Part shown: in pieces, positions 10,408-18,053 of the stretch | Numbering within the stretch: the first letter of the stretch is position 1 | How the letters are laid out: each line of letters opens with the position of its first letter | DNA from: a virus | Length of the DNA: 31,568 nt | Virus record (IMG/VR): IMGVR_UViG_3300032304_001935 | Coordinates: 1-31,568 of that record | Direction: 5' to 3' (one strand) | Made by a program: the position numbers and the translations under genes | Notes under the pieces: model-generated | The model's database searches: none | The model's input: the letters and a program-made list of their open reading frames with translations, nothing else | What the model was told of the DNA's origin: nothing

Positions 10408-12083
10408 TGGCACAAAGCGGTCACACCCCCATCCAGCTGTACTACAGCACAACCGGCGCAGCGCAGCCCCTAGCCGCTGACCTGCAATACGGCGAGCTGG
10501 CGCTTAACGTAGCTGACGGTAAGCTGTACTACAAAAACCTCGCCAACTCGGTACAGCTCCTTGTATCCGCTGGTACGGGTGGCGGTACAGTGACCAACGT
10601 AAACGGCTCGGGCGGCACAACGGGGCTTACGCTAACTGGCGGCCCAATCACCAACACCGGCACCCTAACCATTGGCGGCACACTAGCGGTTGCAAACGGT
10701 GGCACAGGAAACACATCCTATACCGATGGCCAGTTACTCATCGGTAACACATCCACTGGCGGCCTGACAAAGGCGACCTTGACAGCTGGTTCAAACATCA
10801 CCATCACCAATGCAGGCGGCGCAATCACCATTGCATCAACTGGCGGCGGTGGCGGCGGAGTTACTTCGGTGGGTGCTACATTCCCAGCAACCACCACTGG
10901 TGGCACAACACCAACGATTGGTATTGCAAACGGCTCTGGCGCGTGTACATCAACCACCGGCAGCGGCGCTTTGGTGTTCAATACATCGCCGACATTAGTG
11001 ACCCCAGTATTAGGTACACCAAGTTCCGGTACGTTAACAAGTTGCACAGGCTTACCTTTAACCACTGGTGTAACTGGTGTACTGCCTGTAGCTAACGGTG
11101 GTACTAACCTATCAGCCACGCCAGCCAATGGTCAGGTATTAATTGGTAACGGCACAGGCTTCACATTAAATACATTAAGCGGCGCTGGCACGGTTTCAAT
11201 TACTAACACCTCAGGTGGTATTACAATTACTGGCAGTGGCGGTACAGTAACAAACGTTAGCGGTACAGGCACAGTAAATGGAATTAGTTTATCTGGTTCT
11301 GTAAGTACTTCAGGCAGCTTAACATTAGGCGGCACTTTAAGTAACGTTAGTTTGTCAAGCCAAGTTACTGGCACGCTACCGATTGCAAACGGCGGTACAG
11401 GATCCACAACACAAAACTTTGTTGATTTATCTAGCAATCAAAGCACAATCGCCGGAAACAAAACGTTTACTGGAGTAACAACATTAGCTGGCCAAGCGTT
11501 CACTTACGGTTTATATACCGGAGGAACTACTACAGCTAACAGCATGTTCTTTAGTAGCTCGTCAATTAATTTTTGGGACACTGATACTGGCAATCAATAT
11601 AATTCACTTTTTTATATAGCAAACGGAACTGCTTTAATTGACCAAGCATATACGTTAGCATTTAAAACTCCAAGTGTATCTTCATCCACATCTGCTTATC
11701 AGTTTTTTGGCGATGGCACAGCTAATAAAACAGGCGGTGGTTCGTGGGGTTCTGTTTCGGATTCTCGTTTAAAAGACAATGTAACTCCTTTAACTGGCGC
11801 TTTAGCCAAAATTACAGCATTAAATCCTGTTAGCTATACATGGAAGGTTGCAAAAACAAACGACCCTACAGTTGGTTTTATTGCTCAAGAAGTGCAAGCA
11901 GTTATTCCAAATGCCGTAACAAGCCATAAGCCAACAACCGAAGAAGCACAATTTATTGACGATAAAACGTTAACTGTTGGCTGGCAAAATGATATGACTG
12001 CTTATCTTGTAGGTGCTATTAAAGAACTGAAGGCAGAGCTGGATACTGCAAAAGCAAAAATTGCAGCATTAGAGGCGAAGTAA
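10407..12083 (+). CDS. Tail fibre with C-terminal S74 self-cleaving chaperone
   Basis: A 558-residue fibre protein. The N-terminus (1-50, HTPIQLYYSTTGAAQPLAA, GELALNVADGKLYYKN) is a typical virion-attachment head. Residues about 55-330 are Gly/Thr/Ser repeats punctuated by LPVANGGTG or LPIANGGTG units, a hallmark of beta-structured phage fibre shafts. The C-terminus from about 445 is a peptidase S74/endosialidase-type intramolecular chaperone: SDSRLKDN with Ser451 and Lys456 at the five-residue spacing of the known Ser-Lys pair, then GFIAQEVQAVIP and a final coiled coil (IKELKAELDTAKAKIAALEA). In the family this domain trimerises the fibre and then cuts itself off before the Ser. An AAGGA SD lies inside the end of the glycosyltransferase gene. 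Confidence 0.9.
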   Translation: MAQSGHTPIQLYYSTTGAAQPLAADLQYGELALNVADGKLYYKNLANSVQLLVSAGTGGGTVTNVNGSGGTTGLTLTGGPITNTGTLTIGGTLAVANGGTGNTSYTDGQLLIGNTSTGGLTKATLTAGSNITITNAGGAITIASTGGGGGGVTSVGATFPATTTGGTTPTIGIANGSGACTSTTGSGALVFNTSPTLVTPVLGTPSSGTLTSCTGLPLTTGVTGVLPVANGGTNLSATPANGQVLIGNGTGFTLNTLSGAGTVSITNTSGGITITGSGGTVTNVSGTGTVNGISLSGSVSTSGSLTLGGTLSNVSLSSQVTGTLPIANGGTGSTTQNFVDLSSNQSTIAGNKTFTGVTTLAGQAFTYGLYTGGTTTANSMFFSSSSINFWDTDTGNQYNSLFYIANGTALIDQAYTLAFKTPSVSSSTSAYQFFGDGTANKTGGGSWGSVSDSRLKDNVTPLTGALAKITALNPVSYTWKVAKTNDPTVGFIAQEVQAVIPNAVTSHKPTTEEAQFIDDKTLTVGWQNDMTAYLVGAIKELKAELDTAKAKIAALEAK

Positions 12084-12085
12084 AA

Positions 12086-12319
12086 ATGGATATGCAAGAA
12101 CTATTTAACATTGCCATTCCAATCATTTGCGGCGTCCTTGGTTGGTTTTGTCGTGAACTTTGGACTGCGGTCCAGGAGCTTAAAGAAGATTTAGCCAAGC
12201 TACGCGCCGAGCTACCAACGCATTACGTATCCAAGGACGACTTTAACGATCGTTGGAATGAGGTACTAAAAGCCCTTCATCGTATTGAAGATAAATTAGA
12301 TAAAAAAGTCGATAGATAA
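12086..12319 (+). CDS. Small membrane protein with coiled coil, lysis cassette
   Basis: A 77-residue protein with one hydrophobic segment near the N-terminus (about 6-23, LFNIAIPIICGVLGWF) and a charged helical tail (about 28-75) likely to form a coiled coil. It starts two bases after the fibre gene and heads the group of holin and endolysin genes. The layout is compatible with an inner-membrane spanin-like or accessory holin subunit, but there is no lipobox partner and no family-specific motif. Function is inferred from topology and position only. Confidence 0.55.
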   Translation: MDMQELFNIAIPIICGVLGWFCRELWTAVQELKEDLAKLRAELPTHYVSKDDFNDRWNEVLKALHRIEDKLDKKVDR

Positions 12320-12340
12320 TAATTATAAAAATGACTACAT

Positions 12341-12796
12341 ATGCCACCAGATCAGTTTGGATTTTTAGAAGGAGCCAAGACTCTTAGCGGCACGATTGAC
12401 TCGACCAGAGAAAGTGCTAAACAACTAACCAAAAGCATCGAAGGCATCCAGCAAGACGGTGTCGACGTTGCCCAACAAAGAGCCCAAGAGCGCCGTAGAG
12501 CCGCCCGCGAGGCCGAAATCAAAAAGCAAAACGCCCTCATCCGAGCATTAGACGAGTGGAAACGCAAAAAACAAATCTCCGACGAGGAGGCAAATCTAAA
12601 AATAAACTTCGTAAAGAAGTACGGCGCAAAGGAGTGGGATGCCCTACTCAAAATAAAACTAGACATCGAGAATCTAGAAAGGAAAAATCATGAAGAGTTT
12701 CAACACGATCTTAAAGCGGTGCGTAGAGTTCAGCTCTACTGTTTTGCAGCGGCTACGCTCATTGCTTACTACCTTACTTGGGGCCATAAAGGGTAA
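12341..12796 (+). CDS. Charged coiled-coil protein with C-terminal membrane anchor
   Basis: A 151-residue protein. Residues about 30-125 are highly charged and helical (DVAQQRAQERRRAAREAEIK, EWKRKKQISDEEANLKI, IENLERKNHEEFQHDL). A single hydrophobic segment sits at the extreme C-terminus (about 131-146, LYCFAAATLIAYYLTW). The start ATG lacks an obvious SD. It lies directly ahead of the holin gene, with a six-base gap. A tail-anchored coiled-coil protein in a lysis cassette could help disrupt the envelope or attach to the holin. It could equally be a minor virion protein. The family is not recognised. Confidence 0.5.
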   Translation: MPPDQFGFLEGAKTLSGTIDSTRESAKQLTKSIEGIQQDGVDVAQQRAQERRRAAREAEIKKQNALIRALDEWKRKKQISDEEANLKINFVKKYGAKEWDALLKIKLDIENLERKNHEEFQHDLKAVRRVQLYCFAAATLIAYYLTWGHKG

Positions 12797-12802
12797 AAAA
12801 TA

Positions 12803-13219
12803 ATGTTCCCATTAAGTGCACTACTCGACATTGGTGGCAAGATACTAGACAAAGTATTTCCCGATCCAGCACAGGCTGAACAGGCCAAACTCAAGCTGTT
12901 AGAGATGCAGCAAAACGGTGAGCTGGCTAAGATTAATGCCGATGCCGCAGAGCAGCACGAACTGACTGCCCGTTTAGAAGCCGACATGAACAGCGATAGC
13001 TGGCTGTCAAAAAACATCCGCCCCATGACATTGATCTTTATCCTTGGCGGCTACTTTGTATTTGCCATGATGTCAGCATTTGACTTAGACACCAACAAGG
13101 CCTACGTTGAACTACTAGGTCAGTGGGGCATGTTAATTATGTCATTCTATTTCGGCGGGCGTACGCTGGAGAAGATCATGGATATGAGAGCGAAAGAAAA
13201 ACAAAATGACAAATCTTAG
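12803..13219 (+). CDS. Holin of the GTA/3TM holin type
   Basis: A 138-residue protein. The N-terminal part (ALLDIGGKILDKVFPDPAQA, then AKLKLLEMQQNGELAKI) is diagnostic of the GTA-type 3TM holin family. Two hydrophobic segments follow a conserved IRP (about 74-92, MTLIFILGGYFVFAMMSAF; about 106-118, GQWGMLIMSFYFGG). The N-terminal segment around 3-12 is only weakly hydrophobic. Holins make the timed inner-membrane hole that releases or activates endolysins. The 3' end overlaps the M15 endolysin gene by 14 bases, so the two are co-translated. The assignment rests on family pattern and context. Confidence 0.8.
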   Translation: MFPLSALLDIGGKILDKVFPDPAQAEQAKLKLLEMQQNGELAKINADAAEQHELTARLEADMNSDSWLSKNIRPMTLIFILGGYFVFAMMSAFDLDTNKAYVELLGQWGMLIMSFYFGGRTLEKIMDMRAKEKQNDKS

Positions 13220-13637
13220 CGAACACTTTACCCTAGAAGAACTCACGCATACAGACCATCGTCAGTTTGAGAACGCGCCCAACGCTTCTGAGCTTGCCAA
13301 CCTTACACGTTTGGCAGCCCTCTTGGAGCAGGTAAAGACCATCCTTGGCGGCAAGCCCATCATGGTTAACAGCGCATTTCGGTCCAAGCAGGTTAATGAT
13401 GCGGTAGGTTCTAAAGACACATCTCAGCACCGCATTGGTTGCGCTGCAGACATTCGTGTACCCGGCGTGACCCCAGATGAGGTCGTTCGTGCCGTTATTG
13501 AATCGAGGATTGGATATGACCAAATTATTCGAGAATTTGACCGTTGGACACATATTAGTGTGCCTAATACTCTTAGCGCTAGTCCTCGTAGACAAGCTCT
13601 AATCATCGACAGATCGGGAACTCGCCCGTTCACCTAA
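13206..13637 (+). CDS. M15-type D-Ala-D-Ala/L-Ala-D-Glu endopeptidase (endolysin)
   Basis: A 143-residue protein of the small peptidase M15 class. It begins SEHFTLEELTHTDHR, the usual N-terminus of this family. The zinc ligands are visible in the order His75 and Asp82 (SQHRIGCAADI) and His116 (RWTHISV). Upstream NSAFRSKQVNDAVG is the conserved substrate-side loop. The length matches single-domain phage endopeptidases, and no signal peptide or cell-wall binding domain is present, so it would depend on the holin for access to peptidoglycan. It overlaps the holin gene and is followed by a second lytic enzyme. Confidence 0.88.
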   Translation: MTNLSEHFTLEELTHTDHRQFENAPNASELANLTRLAALLEQVKTILGGKPIMVNSAFRSKQVNDAVGSKDTSQHRIGCAADIRVPGVTPDEVVRAVIESRIGYDQIIREFDRWTHISVPNTLSASPRRQALIIDRSGTRPFT

Positions 13638-13658
13638 GTTTGTGATATAGTCACAAAC
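13638..13658. promoter_or_regulatory. Perfect inverted repeat before the lysozyme gene
   Basis: Arms GTTTGTGA and TCACAAAC are perfectly complementary around the five-base loop TATAG. It fills almost the whole gap between the M15 and lysozyme genes and ends two bases before the GGAGGG ribosome binding site. It may act as an operator or as an RNA hairpin that tunes lysozyme translation. There is no following T-run, so it is not an intrinsic terminator. Confidence 0.5.
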
Positions 13659-13669
13659 CTGGAGGGAAT

Positions 13670-14203
13670 ATGATTAAGACAATCGCAGCGTGTCTGTGTT
13701 CGGCTATGATCATGTTTGGTTCGGTAACCTACGATCCTTTTGGTACTTGGTTAATACAGTACGAAAAGAAGTTTGAATGGGTTGCAGAATCAACCATAGA
13801 ACTAATTATTGGCTTTGAAGGAAAACGTTACAAAGCGTACGTTGATGGTGTTGGAAAGTGGACTACGGGCGTTGGGCATCAAATTCGTCAAAAGGACGCC
13901 CATTTGCTTCACAGGGAGCTTTCTGAGGCCGAGGTAATGGGTATCCTACATGCTGACCTAAAAAAGTGCTCAGATGCCCTAGAATCGGCTGTAAAGGTGC
14001 CTGTCACTAGAACCCAAGCCGACGCCATGCACAGCCTATGCCACAACATTGGACCAGACAGAATGATCAAGTCTGATGTCGTTAAGCACCTTAACGATGG
14101 AAACGTTTACAAGGCGGCGGACGCTTTCTTAAACTGGAGCAATCCCAGTCAATTAAAGAAACGCAGGAAGGCTGAAAGGGCATTGTTTTTAGCTGAAATT
14201 TAG
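13670..14203 (+). CDS. GH24 lysozyme with N-terminal signal or anchor segment
   Basis: A 177-residue T4-type lysozyme (muramidase). The catalytic triad Glu50, Asp59 and Thr65 is spaced exactly as in T4 lysozyme (E11, D20, T26): IIGFEGKRYKAYVDGVGKWT followed by TGVGH. Later helices include TRTQADAMHSLCHNIG, the conserved core of the family. The N-terminus has a hydrophobic stretch (about 4-20, TIAACLCSAMIMFGSV), so the enzyme may be exported by the host Sec system or held as a signal-anchor-release endolysin. A strong GGAGGG lies three bases before the ATG. This is the last gene of its transcription unit. Confidence 0.9.
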   Translation: MIKTIAACLCSAMIMFGSVTYDPFGTWLIQYEKKFEWVAESTIELIIGFEGKRYKAYVDGVGKWTTGVGHQIRQKDAHLLHRELSEAEVMGILHADLKKCSDALESAVKVPVTRTQADAMHSLCHNIGPDRMIKSDVVKHLNDGNVYKAADAFLNWSNPSQLKKRRKAERALFLAEI

Positions 14204-14224
14204 GGCGAAACAATTGCCTTTTTT
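14202..14224 (+). terminator. Intrinsic terminator after the lysozyme gene, composite copy 2
   Basis: AGGGCGA pairs with TTGCCTT (seven pairs, two of them G-T) around the loop AACAA, followed by six T (14219-14224). The stem begins inside the lysozyme stop codon. The T-run runs directly into the promoter-like motif at 14225. Confidence 0.6.
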
Positions 14225-14241
14225 GCATTAGTGTATATAGG
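14225..14241 (+). promoter_or_regulatory. Putative phage promoter motif, copy 2
   Basis: GCATTAGTGTATATAGG is the copy most like a single-subunit RNA polymerase promoter, since it ends in TATAGGGG as T7 promoters end in TATAGGG. It lies 42 bases upstream of the next ATG, directly after a terminator. Confidence 0.5.
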
Positions 14242-14259
14242 GGCAGATCACCCCTTTTT
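14240..14259 (+). terminator. GGGG/CCCC hairpin with T-run in the 5' leader
   Basis: GGGG, a seven-base loop CAGATCA, CCCC, then five T. If transcription starts at the first G after TATA, this hairpin would form at the very 5' end of the mRNA. It could protect the 5' end or act as an early attenuator; a second true terminator here would silence the unit. Confidence 0.45.
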
Positions 14260-14282
14260 GTTCAACTACTCGAGGAAATACC

Positions 14283-14915
14283 ATGGAAGGCTTTACAAAA
14301 TTACCAAAAATGCAGTGCTTTAAAGAAGGCGGCTCTGTATTAAAAGACGTGGACACAGATAAGAACCCCGGCTTGTCAAAACTGCCAACCGAGATACGTA
14401 ACAAAATGGGTTACAAAAAAGATGGCGGCCCAGTAGACACGGCGCAAGACAAAGCCATGGTTAAAAAAGGTGTTGGCCAGCATGAAGCTAAGCTACACAA
14501 AGGCGAGCCAAAGACCGAACTCAAACTCAAAATGGGTGGTCGTGCTAAGAAAGAAGGTGGTTGCGTAGGCCGTTACAAAGCTGGTGGCACTGTAGAGAAC
14601 GCATATGGCACACCTAAGACAGACAAAGACATCAAGGACATCGCCAACACAAAACGCCAGAAGCCTAAGAAAATGCAAATGGGCGGTATGACTGGTCCAG
14701 CTGCAGCCGGCCCTATGGCAGCAGCCCCCTCAGCACCGATGGGTCAAGGAGCGGTTACAGACTTAGAGAAGCGCCGTATGATGGAAAAGCTCAAGCGCGC
14801 CCGCGCATTGGATCCAGCCCAACAAGCTGATCTGATTAAACAGTCTCCAGCTGCAGCGGGGTTAGTTCCTCCCCCAGCTGGTCGGTACAAAAAAGGCGGA
14901 AAGGCCTGCAAGTAA
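14283..14915 (+). CDS. Basic Lys/Gly-rich virion-module protein with GG repeats
   Basis: A 210-residue, strongly basic protein, SD GAGGA six bases before the ATG. Repeated short units of the form xx-GG-x-V occur: FKEGGSVLK, KKDGGPVDT, KKEGGCVGR, YKAGGTVEN and C-terminal YKKGGKACK. The segment AQDKAMVKKGVGQHEAKLHK with the following KTELKLKMGGR is one I have seen in uncultured aquatic phages. Residues about 138-160 are Ala/Pro/Met-rich and probably disordered. It is the first gene of a unit that continues with neck and tail proteins. A DNA-interacting or internal virion role is possible, but unproven. Overlaps the next start by one base. Confidence 0.6.
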   Translation: MEGFTKLPKMQCFKEGGSVLKDVDTDKNPGLSKLPTEIRNKMGYKKDGGPVDTAQDKAMVKKGVGQHEAKLHKGEPKTELKLKMGGRAKKEGGCVGRYKAGGTVENAYGTPKTDKDIKDIANTKRQKPKKMQMGGMTGPAAAGPMAAAPSAPMGQGAVTDLEKRRMMEKLKRARALDPAQQADLIKQSPAAAGLVPPPAGRYKKGGKACK

Positions 14916-15082
14916 TGCCGATTAAGTCAAAGGCACAGCAGGGCGCAATGTACGCCGCGGCGGCAGGTAAATCAACCCTTGGCATCCCTAAGAAGGTAGC
15001 CAAGGAGTTTATTAAGGCCGGCCCCGCGTCCAGCAAGTTGCCGAATAAAGTACAAAAGCGAGCCGCGGGCCGCGGAAGGTAA
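14915..15082 (+). CDS. 55-residue basic protein, MPIKSKAQQGAMYAAAAGKS type
   Basis: A short gene with its ATG overlapping the preceding TAA (TAATG) and its TAA two bases before the next GTG, so it fits the operon exactly. The product is basic (many Lys and Arg, none acidic except one Glu) and contains LGIPKKVAKEFIKAG, a motif seen in small proteins of phage structural operons (SKxQxxAMYAAAxGKS...IPxxVxKEF). The frame has no stop for 55 codons and uses the same codon style as its neighbours. A DNA-binding or packaging-associated role is conceivable; the function is unknown. Confidence 0.7.
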   Translation: MPIKSKAQQGAMYAAAAGKSTLGIPKKVAKEFIKAGPASSKLPNKVQKRAAGRGR

Positions 15083-15084
15083 CT

Positions 15085-16164
15085 GTGGCATATTCTAATA
15101 CATACAACCAAACCAAGGTCAACGTAGATCAATTAATCTCGTATGCGTTTAGAGATAGTGGTCGTACCGCTGAGGAAATTACTCCAGAGTATTCTGACTC
15201 TGGTAAGCAGGCGTTGTTCTATATCTTACAAAATTCTGCCAACCGTGGCATTAATATTTGGCTGCAACAGAATGTAGTAGTTGGTGCGCAAACCAACCAG
15301 CAATGGTTGACCATGCCTAAAAACTGTGTTGATGTACTAGAGGCTAACTGGGTATATATTATAAACCCATCCATCACATCTGCCTTACCGGTTAATAACG
15401 TAAACTCTTACGCACTCTTTGACCAGACAGCTAACGCAGACTTAGATCTGTTTGCAACGTCTACACTGAATGACAATTACTTTGGCGCGGCGTACAGCCA
15501 AGGCACTCGTATATTTTACGTTGGCTTTAATGCATACTCCCCCAATACAACCACAGAATATAACCTAAATTTAGAGGTTAGTAACGATGGTATTAACTGG
15601 ACAGTTTGGGAATCGCTACCAAGTATAACACTAGCTGATCGCGAGTGGTCCTATTACACCATTAACGCCACGCAAGAGTTTTATTACTTCCGTCTTAAAA
15701 ACCGTAGCGCAACGTCAACGTTCTCCCTGCGCGCCATTCAGTTTGCACAAAGCCAACAAGTTATCCCGCTGTCACGACTCAACCGCACAGACTATTGGAA
15801 CTTGCCAAACAAACAATTTCAAAGTCAGCGCTCGCTTCAGTATTGGTTTAATCGTCAGATTGATCCAGAGATGTATTTGTGGCCAGTACCAAACAATAAC
15901 TACCAAGTGTTTCAGTTAATCTTAGACATTCAGCCACAAGACGTTGGAGCATTAACAAACGAGCTGTACTTACCAGACCGTGTTATTCCATACATCCAAG
16001 CGGCGCTGTCACATAAAGTGGCCATGCAGTTGCCAGGTATTGATTTGGGTAGAGTAACGTATTTGGAAAAACTGGCGTTGCAAGCTCGTACAGAGTTTGA
16101 AGAGCAAGATCGTGATAAGTCTCCGATCTATTTCCAACCCAATTATAGTTACTATACACGATGA
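15085..16164 (+). CDS. Neck/tail adaptor-like structural protein
   Basis: A 359-residue protein beginning at GTG, two bases after the 55-residue gene, with GGAAGG seven bases upstream. The N-terminal helical part (VNVDQLISYAFRDSGRTAEE, QALFYILQNSANRGINIWLQ) and the C-terminal helical part (VIPYIQAALSHKVAMQLPGI, YLEKLALQARTEFEEQDRDK) look like a helical adaptor. Between them, about 145-215, sits a beta-sandwich insert (NLNLEVSNDGINWTVWESLP, EFYYFRLKNRS) resembling a discoidin-like domain. Such proteins occur beside SU10-type adaptors in uncultured phages. A portal-tail connector role is inferred. The stop overlaps the next gene by four bases. Confidence 0.65.
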   Translation: MAYSNTYNQTKVNVDQLISYAFRDSGRTAEEITPEYSDSGKQALFYILQNSANRGINIWLQQNVVVGAQTNQQWLTMPKNCVDVLEANWVYIINPSITSALPVNNVNSYALFDQTANADLDLFATSTLNDNYFGAAYSQGTRIFYVGFNAYSPNTTTEYNLNLEVSNDGINWTVWESLPSITLADREWSYYTINATQEFYYFRLKNRSATSTFSLRAIQFAQSQQVIPLSRLNRTDYWNLPNKQFQSQRSLQYWFNRQIDPEMYLWPVPNNNYQVFQLILDIQPQDVGALTNELYLPDRVIPYIQAALSHKVAMQLPGIDLGRVTYLEKLALQARTEFEEQDRDKSPIYFQPNYSYYTR

Positions 16165-16781
16165 GCGGCGCATACCAAATGACGTACGATAACCTCATAG
16201 CTGATGTTATTGCCTACATGGAGCGTGATGACCCTGGGTTTATTGCGCAAATCCCTAGCTTAATCGGGCTCGCTGAGTCAGCAATTGCTGCTGAATTAAA
16301 GACGTTACTACAGCTAACAGTTGTAGAGACAACCCTAGCAGTCAATCAAGTTGTTCTTAACAAGCCTGCCCGCTGGAGAAAAACAGTGTCCATGAAGGTC
16401 AACGGACAACCTTTACTCCTGCGATCACAAGACTACGTTGCACAGTATCAAGCCGAGTCAACATCGGGCGTACCAAAATATTATGCTGAGTATGACTACA
16501 ATAACTTTGCGTTTGCTCCAGCTCCTTCGGCTGCCTCTCCAGTTGAGATTATTTATTACAGCTTGATTCAACCACTGGATAGCACCAACCAGCAAAATCT
16601 GTTCACGCGTGAATGTCCACAAGCCATGTTATTTGGTACATTGCTCCAGGCTCAAGGCTACTTAAAAGCATTAGATAAGTTACCAGTATGGAAGTCTTAC
16701 TACACTGATTCATTAAACGCGCTGAAAAAAGAAGACAACGCCCGTCGTGTGGATCGCAACACTACTATTCAAGAGCCCTAA
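16161..16781 (+). CDS. Head-tail adaptor protein, SU10 adaptor-like
   Basis: A 206-residue protein overlapping the previous gene (ATGA). It begins with YDNLIADVIAYMERDDPGF and IPSLIGLAESAIAAELKTLL, then a beta part (LNKPARWRKTVSMKVNG) and a tyrosine-rich region (YAEYDYNNFAFAPAP, VEIIYYSLIQPL). A helical end contains a conserved ECPQAMLFGTLLQAQGYLK. This is the layout of the phage SU10 adaptor family, which bridges the portal and the tail nozzle in short-tailed phages. Length fits the family. Context (tail proteins immediately downstream) agrees. Confidence 0.75.
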   Translation: MSGAYQMTYDNLIADVIAYMERDDPGFIAQIPSLIGLAESAIAAELKTLLQLTVVETTLAVNQVVLNKPARWRKTVSMKVNGQPLLLRSQDYVAQYQAESTSGVPKYYAEYDYNNFAFAPAPSAASPVEIIYYSLIQPLDSTNQQNLFTRECPQAMLFGTLLQAQGYLKALDKLPVWKSYYTDSLNALKKEDNARRVDRNTTIQEP

Positions 16782-16784
16782 TAT

Positions 16785-18053
16785 ATGTCAACTACTTTTA
16801 CATCGCCGTTTACTGGTACCGTTGTTGTCCCAACTGACGTATCGTACTATGAGTTAAACTTTTCAGCAAACGCTCAGCTGTTCTGGCCTGCGGTTGTTAA
16901 TCCAACACAAATCCCAGCGGCTCGTATTATTGATTGCACACCATCTACTTTTGGATTATCAATAACATTACCCCAAGGTAACCAAGGATCAGTTGGTACT
17001 GACATCCTGTTCCGTAACTTTGGTAGCAACTCTTTTACCGTAGTTAATTTTGAAGGCGGCGCAAGTGTAACAATAGCCCCTGGTATTGCAGTTTATTTCT
17101 ACCTTTCAGATAACACCACACCCGCAGGTATTTGGCAAAACGTTACGTTCGGTGCTGGCACATCGTCTGCCGACGCAGCCACATTACAGGGTGCTGGACT
17201 AACTACCATCTCTGGCAAACTTGCCGTAACGTCAAACGTATCACGCATATCTACCGTACCTGTTATTTCAGATAGTAGCCGTGCCACTTCGTTTGTATGG
17301 CAGGGCGGCAACGACACAATCACATTACCAACATCCGTTGGATTGTCCACCGGTTGGTGGATTGCGTTTAGAAACGGTGGTACGGGCGCGCTTACAATTC
17401 AGCCACAAGGCATTTCGTTAATCAACGACGATAGCAATATCATTGCCAATCCCGGTGATTCTGGTTACATTTTGTATGAGCAATCGACTGGCAACTTCTT
17501 TACCATCGGCTATACCATTCCATCCAACGTAACCTTTACCTCATCGACGTATGACGTAGATAGTATTGCTGGTAGCACGCTAAACCTAGTATCGTACGCA
17601 CCAATTATCCAGACGTTTGTAGCACTATCAGGCACCCGCACGAGCACACTTAACGTAGTATTGCCAGCGATTACTCAAATGTATGTGCTGGTAAACAAGG
17701 TACCCGTGGGTACGTACAGCACCATTACATTCCAAATTTCTGGTAGTGGTGGTCCTTCCTTCTCCTTAGCTGGTAACCAAGTTGCTACCGTTATTAGTGA
17801 TGGTAATACCATCTTCTCGTTAACTAGCAGCACTGTTAATACGTTCTATGCTATTAACGGATCAGCTAGCTCGCCACCGTTTTCGTTTACATCTGACACA
17901 AACACCGGCATGTATTTGGTCGGGGCAAACGTGTTAGGTCTAACAGCGAACGCGGTTAATATGCTGACGCTTGATAATAGTAACCTTGCAGATCCTCAGG
18001 TTACAACACCCGCCACGTTTACCGCGGCGCTTATTAGCGGCGGAGTATTTTAA
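16785..18053 (+). CDS. Beta-rich tail/fibre structural protein
   Basis: A 422-residue protein with little charge and many Thr, Ser, Asn and Gly, predicted almost wholly beta. The N-terminal part (TGTVVVPTDVSYYELNFSAN, about 10-29) and a second similar domain near 155-240 (RISTVPVISDSS, WWIAFRNGGTGALTIQPQG) look like repeated jelly-roll or beta-prism units. The C-terminus carries FTSDTNTGMYLVGANVLGLT, a beta-fibre motif common in phage fibre ends. It starts three bases after the adaptor stop and overlaps the next gene by one base. A tail-hub or fibre-base role is likely, though no specific family can be named. Confidence 0.6.
   Translation: MSTTFTSPFTGTVVVPTDVSYYELNFSANAQLFWPAVVNPTQIPAARIIDCTPSTFGLSITLPQGNQGSVGTDILFRNFGSNSFTVVNFEGGASVTIAPGIAVYFYLSDNTTPAGIWQNVTFGAGTSSADAATLQGAGLTTISGKLAVTSNVSRISTVPVISDSSRATSFVWQGGNDTITLPTSVGLSTGWWIAFRNGGTGALTIQPQGISLINDDSNIIANPGDSGYILYEQSTGNFFTIGYTIPSNVTFTSSTYDVDSIAGSTLNLVSYAPIIQTFVALSGTRTSTLNVVLPAITQMYVLVNKVPVGTYSTITFQISGSGGPSFSLAGNQVATVISDGNTIFSLTSSTVNTFYAINGSASSPPFSFTSDTNTGMYLVGANVLGLTANAVNMLTLDNSNLADPQVTTPATFTAALISGGVF

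Noticed and set aside
13641-13655. CRP-like operator TGTGA...TCACA before the lysozyme gene
   Set aside because: The spacer is five bases, not the six required for a CRP site. It is better treated as a generic inverted repeat.
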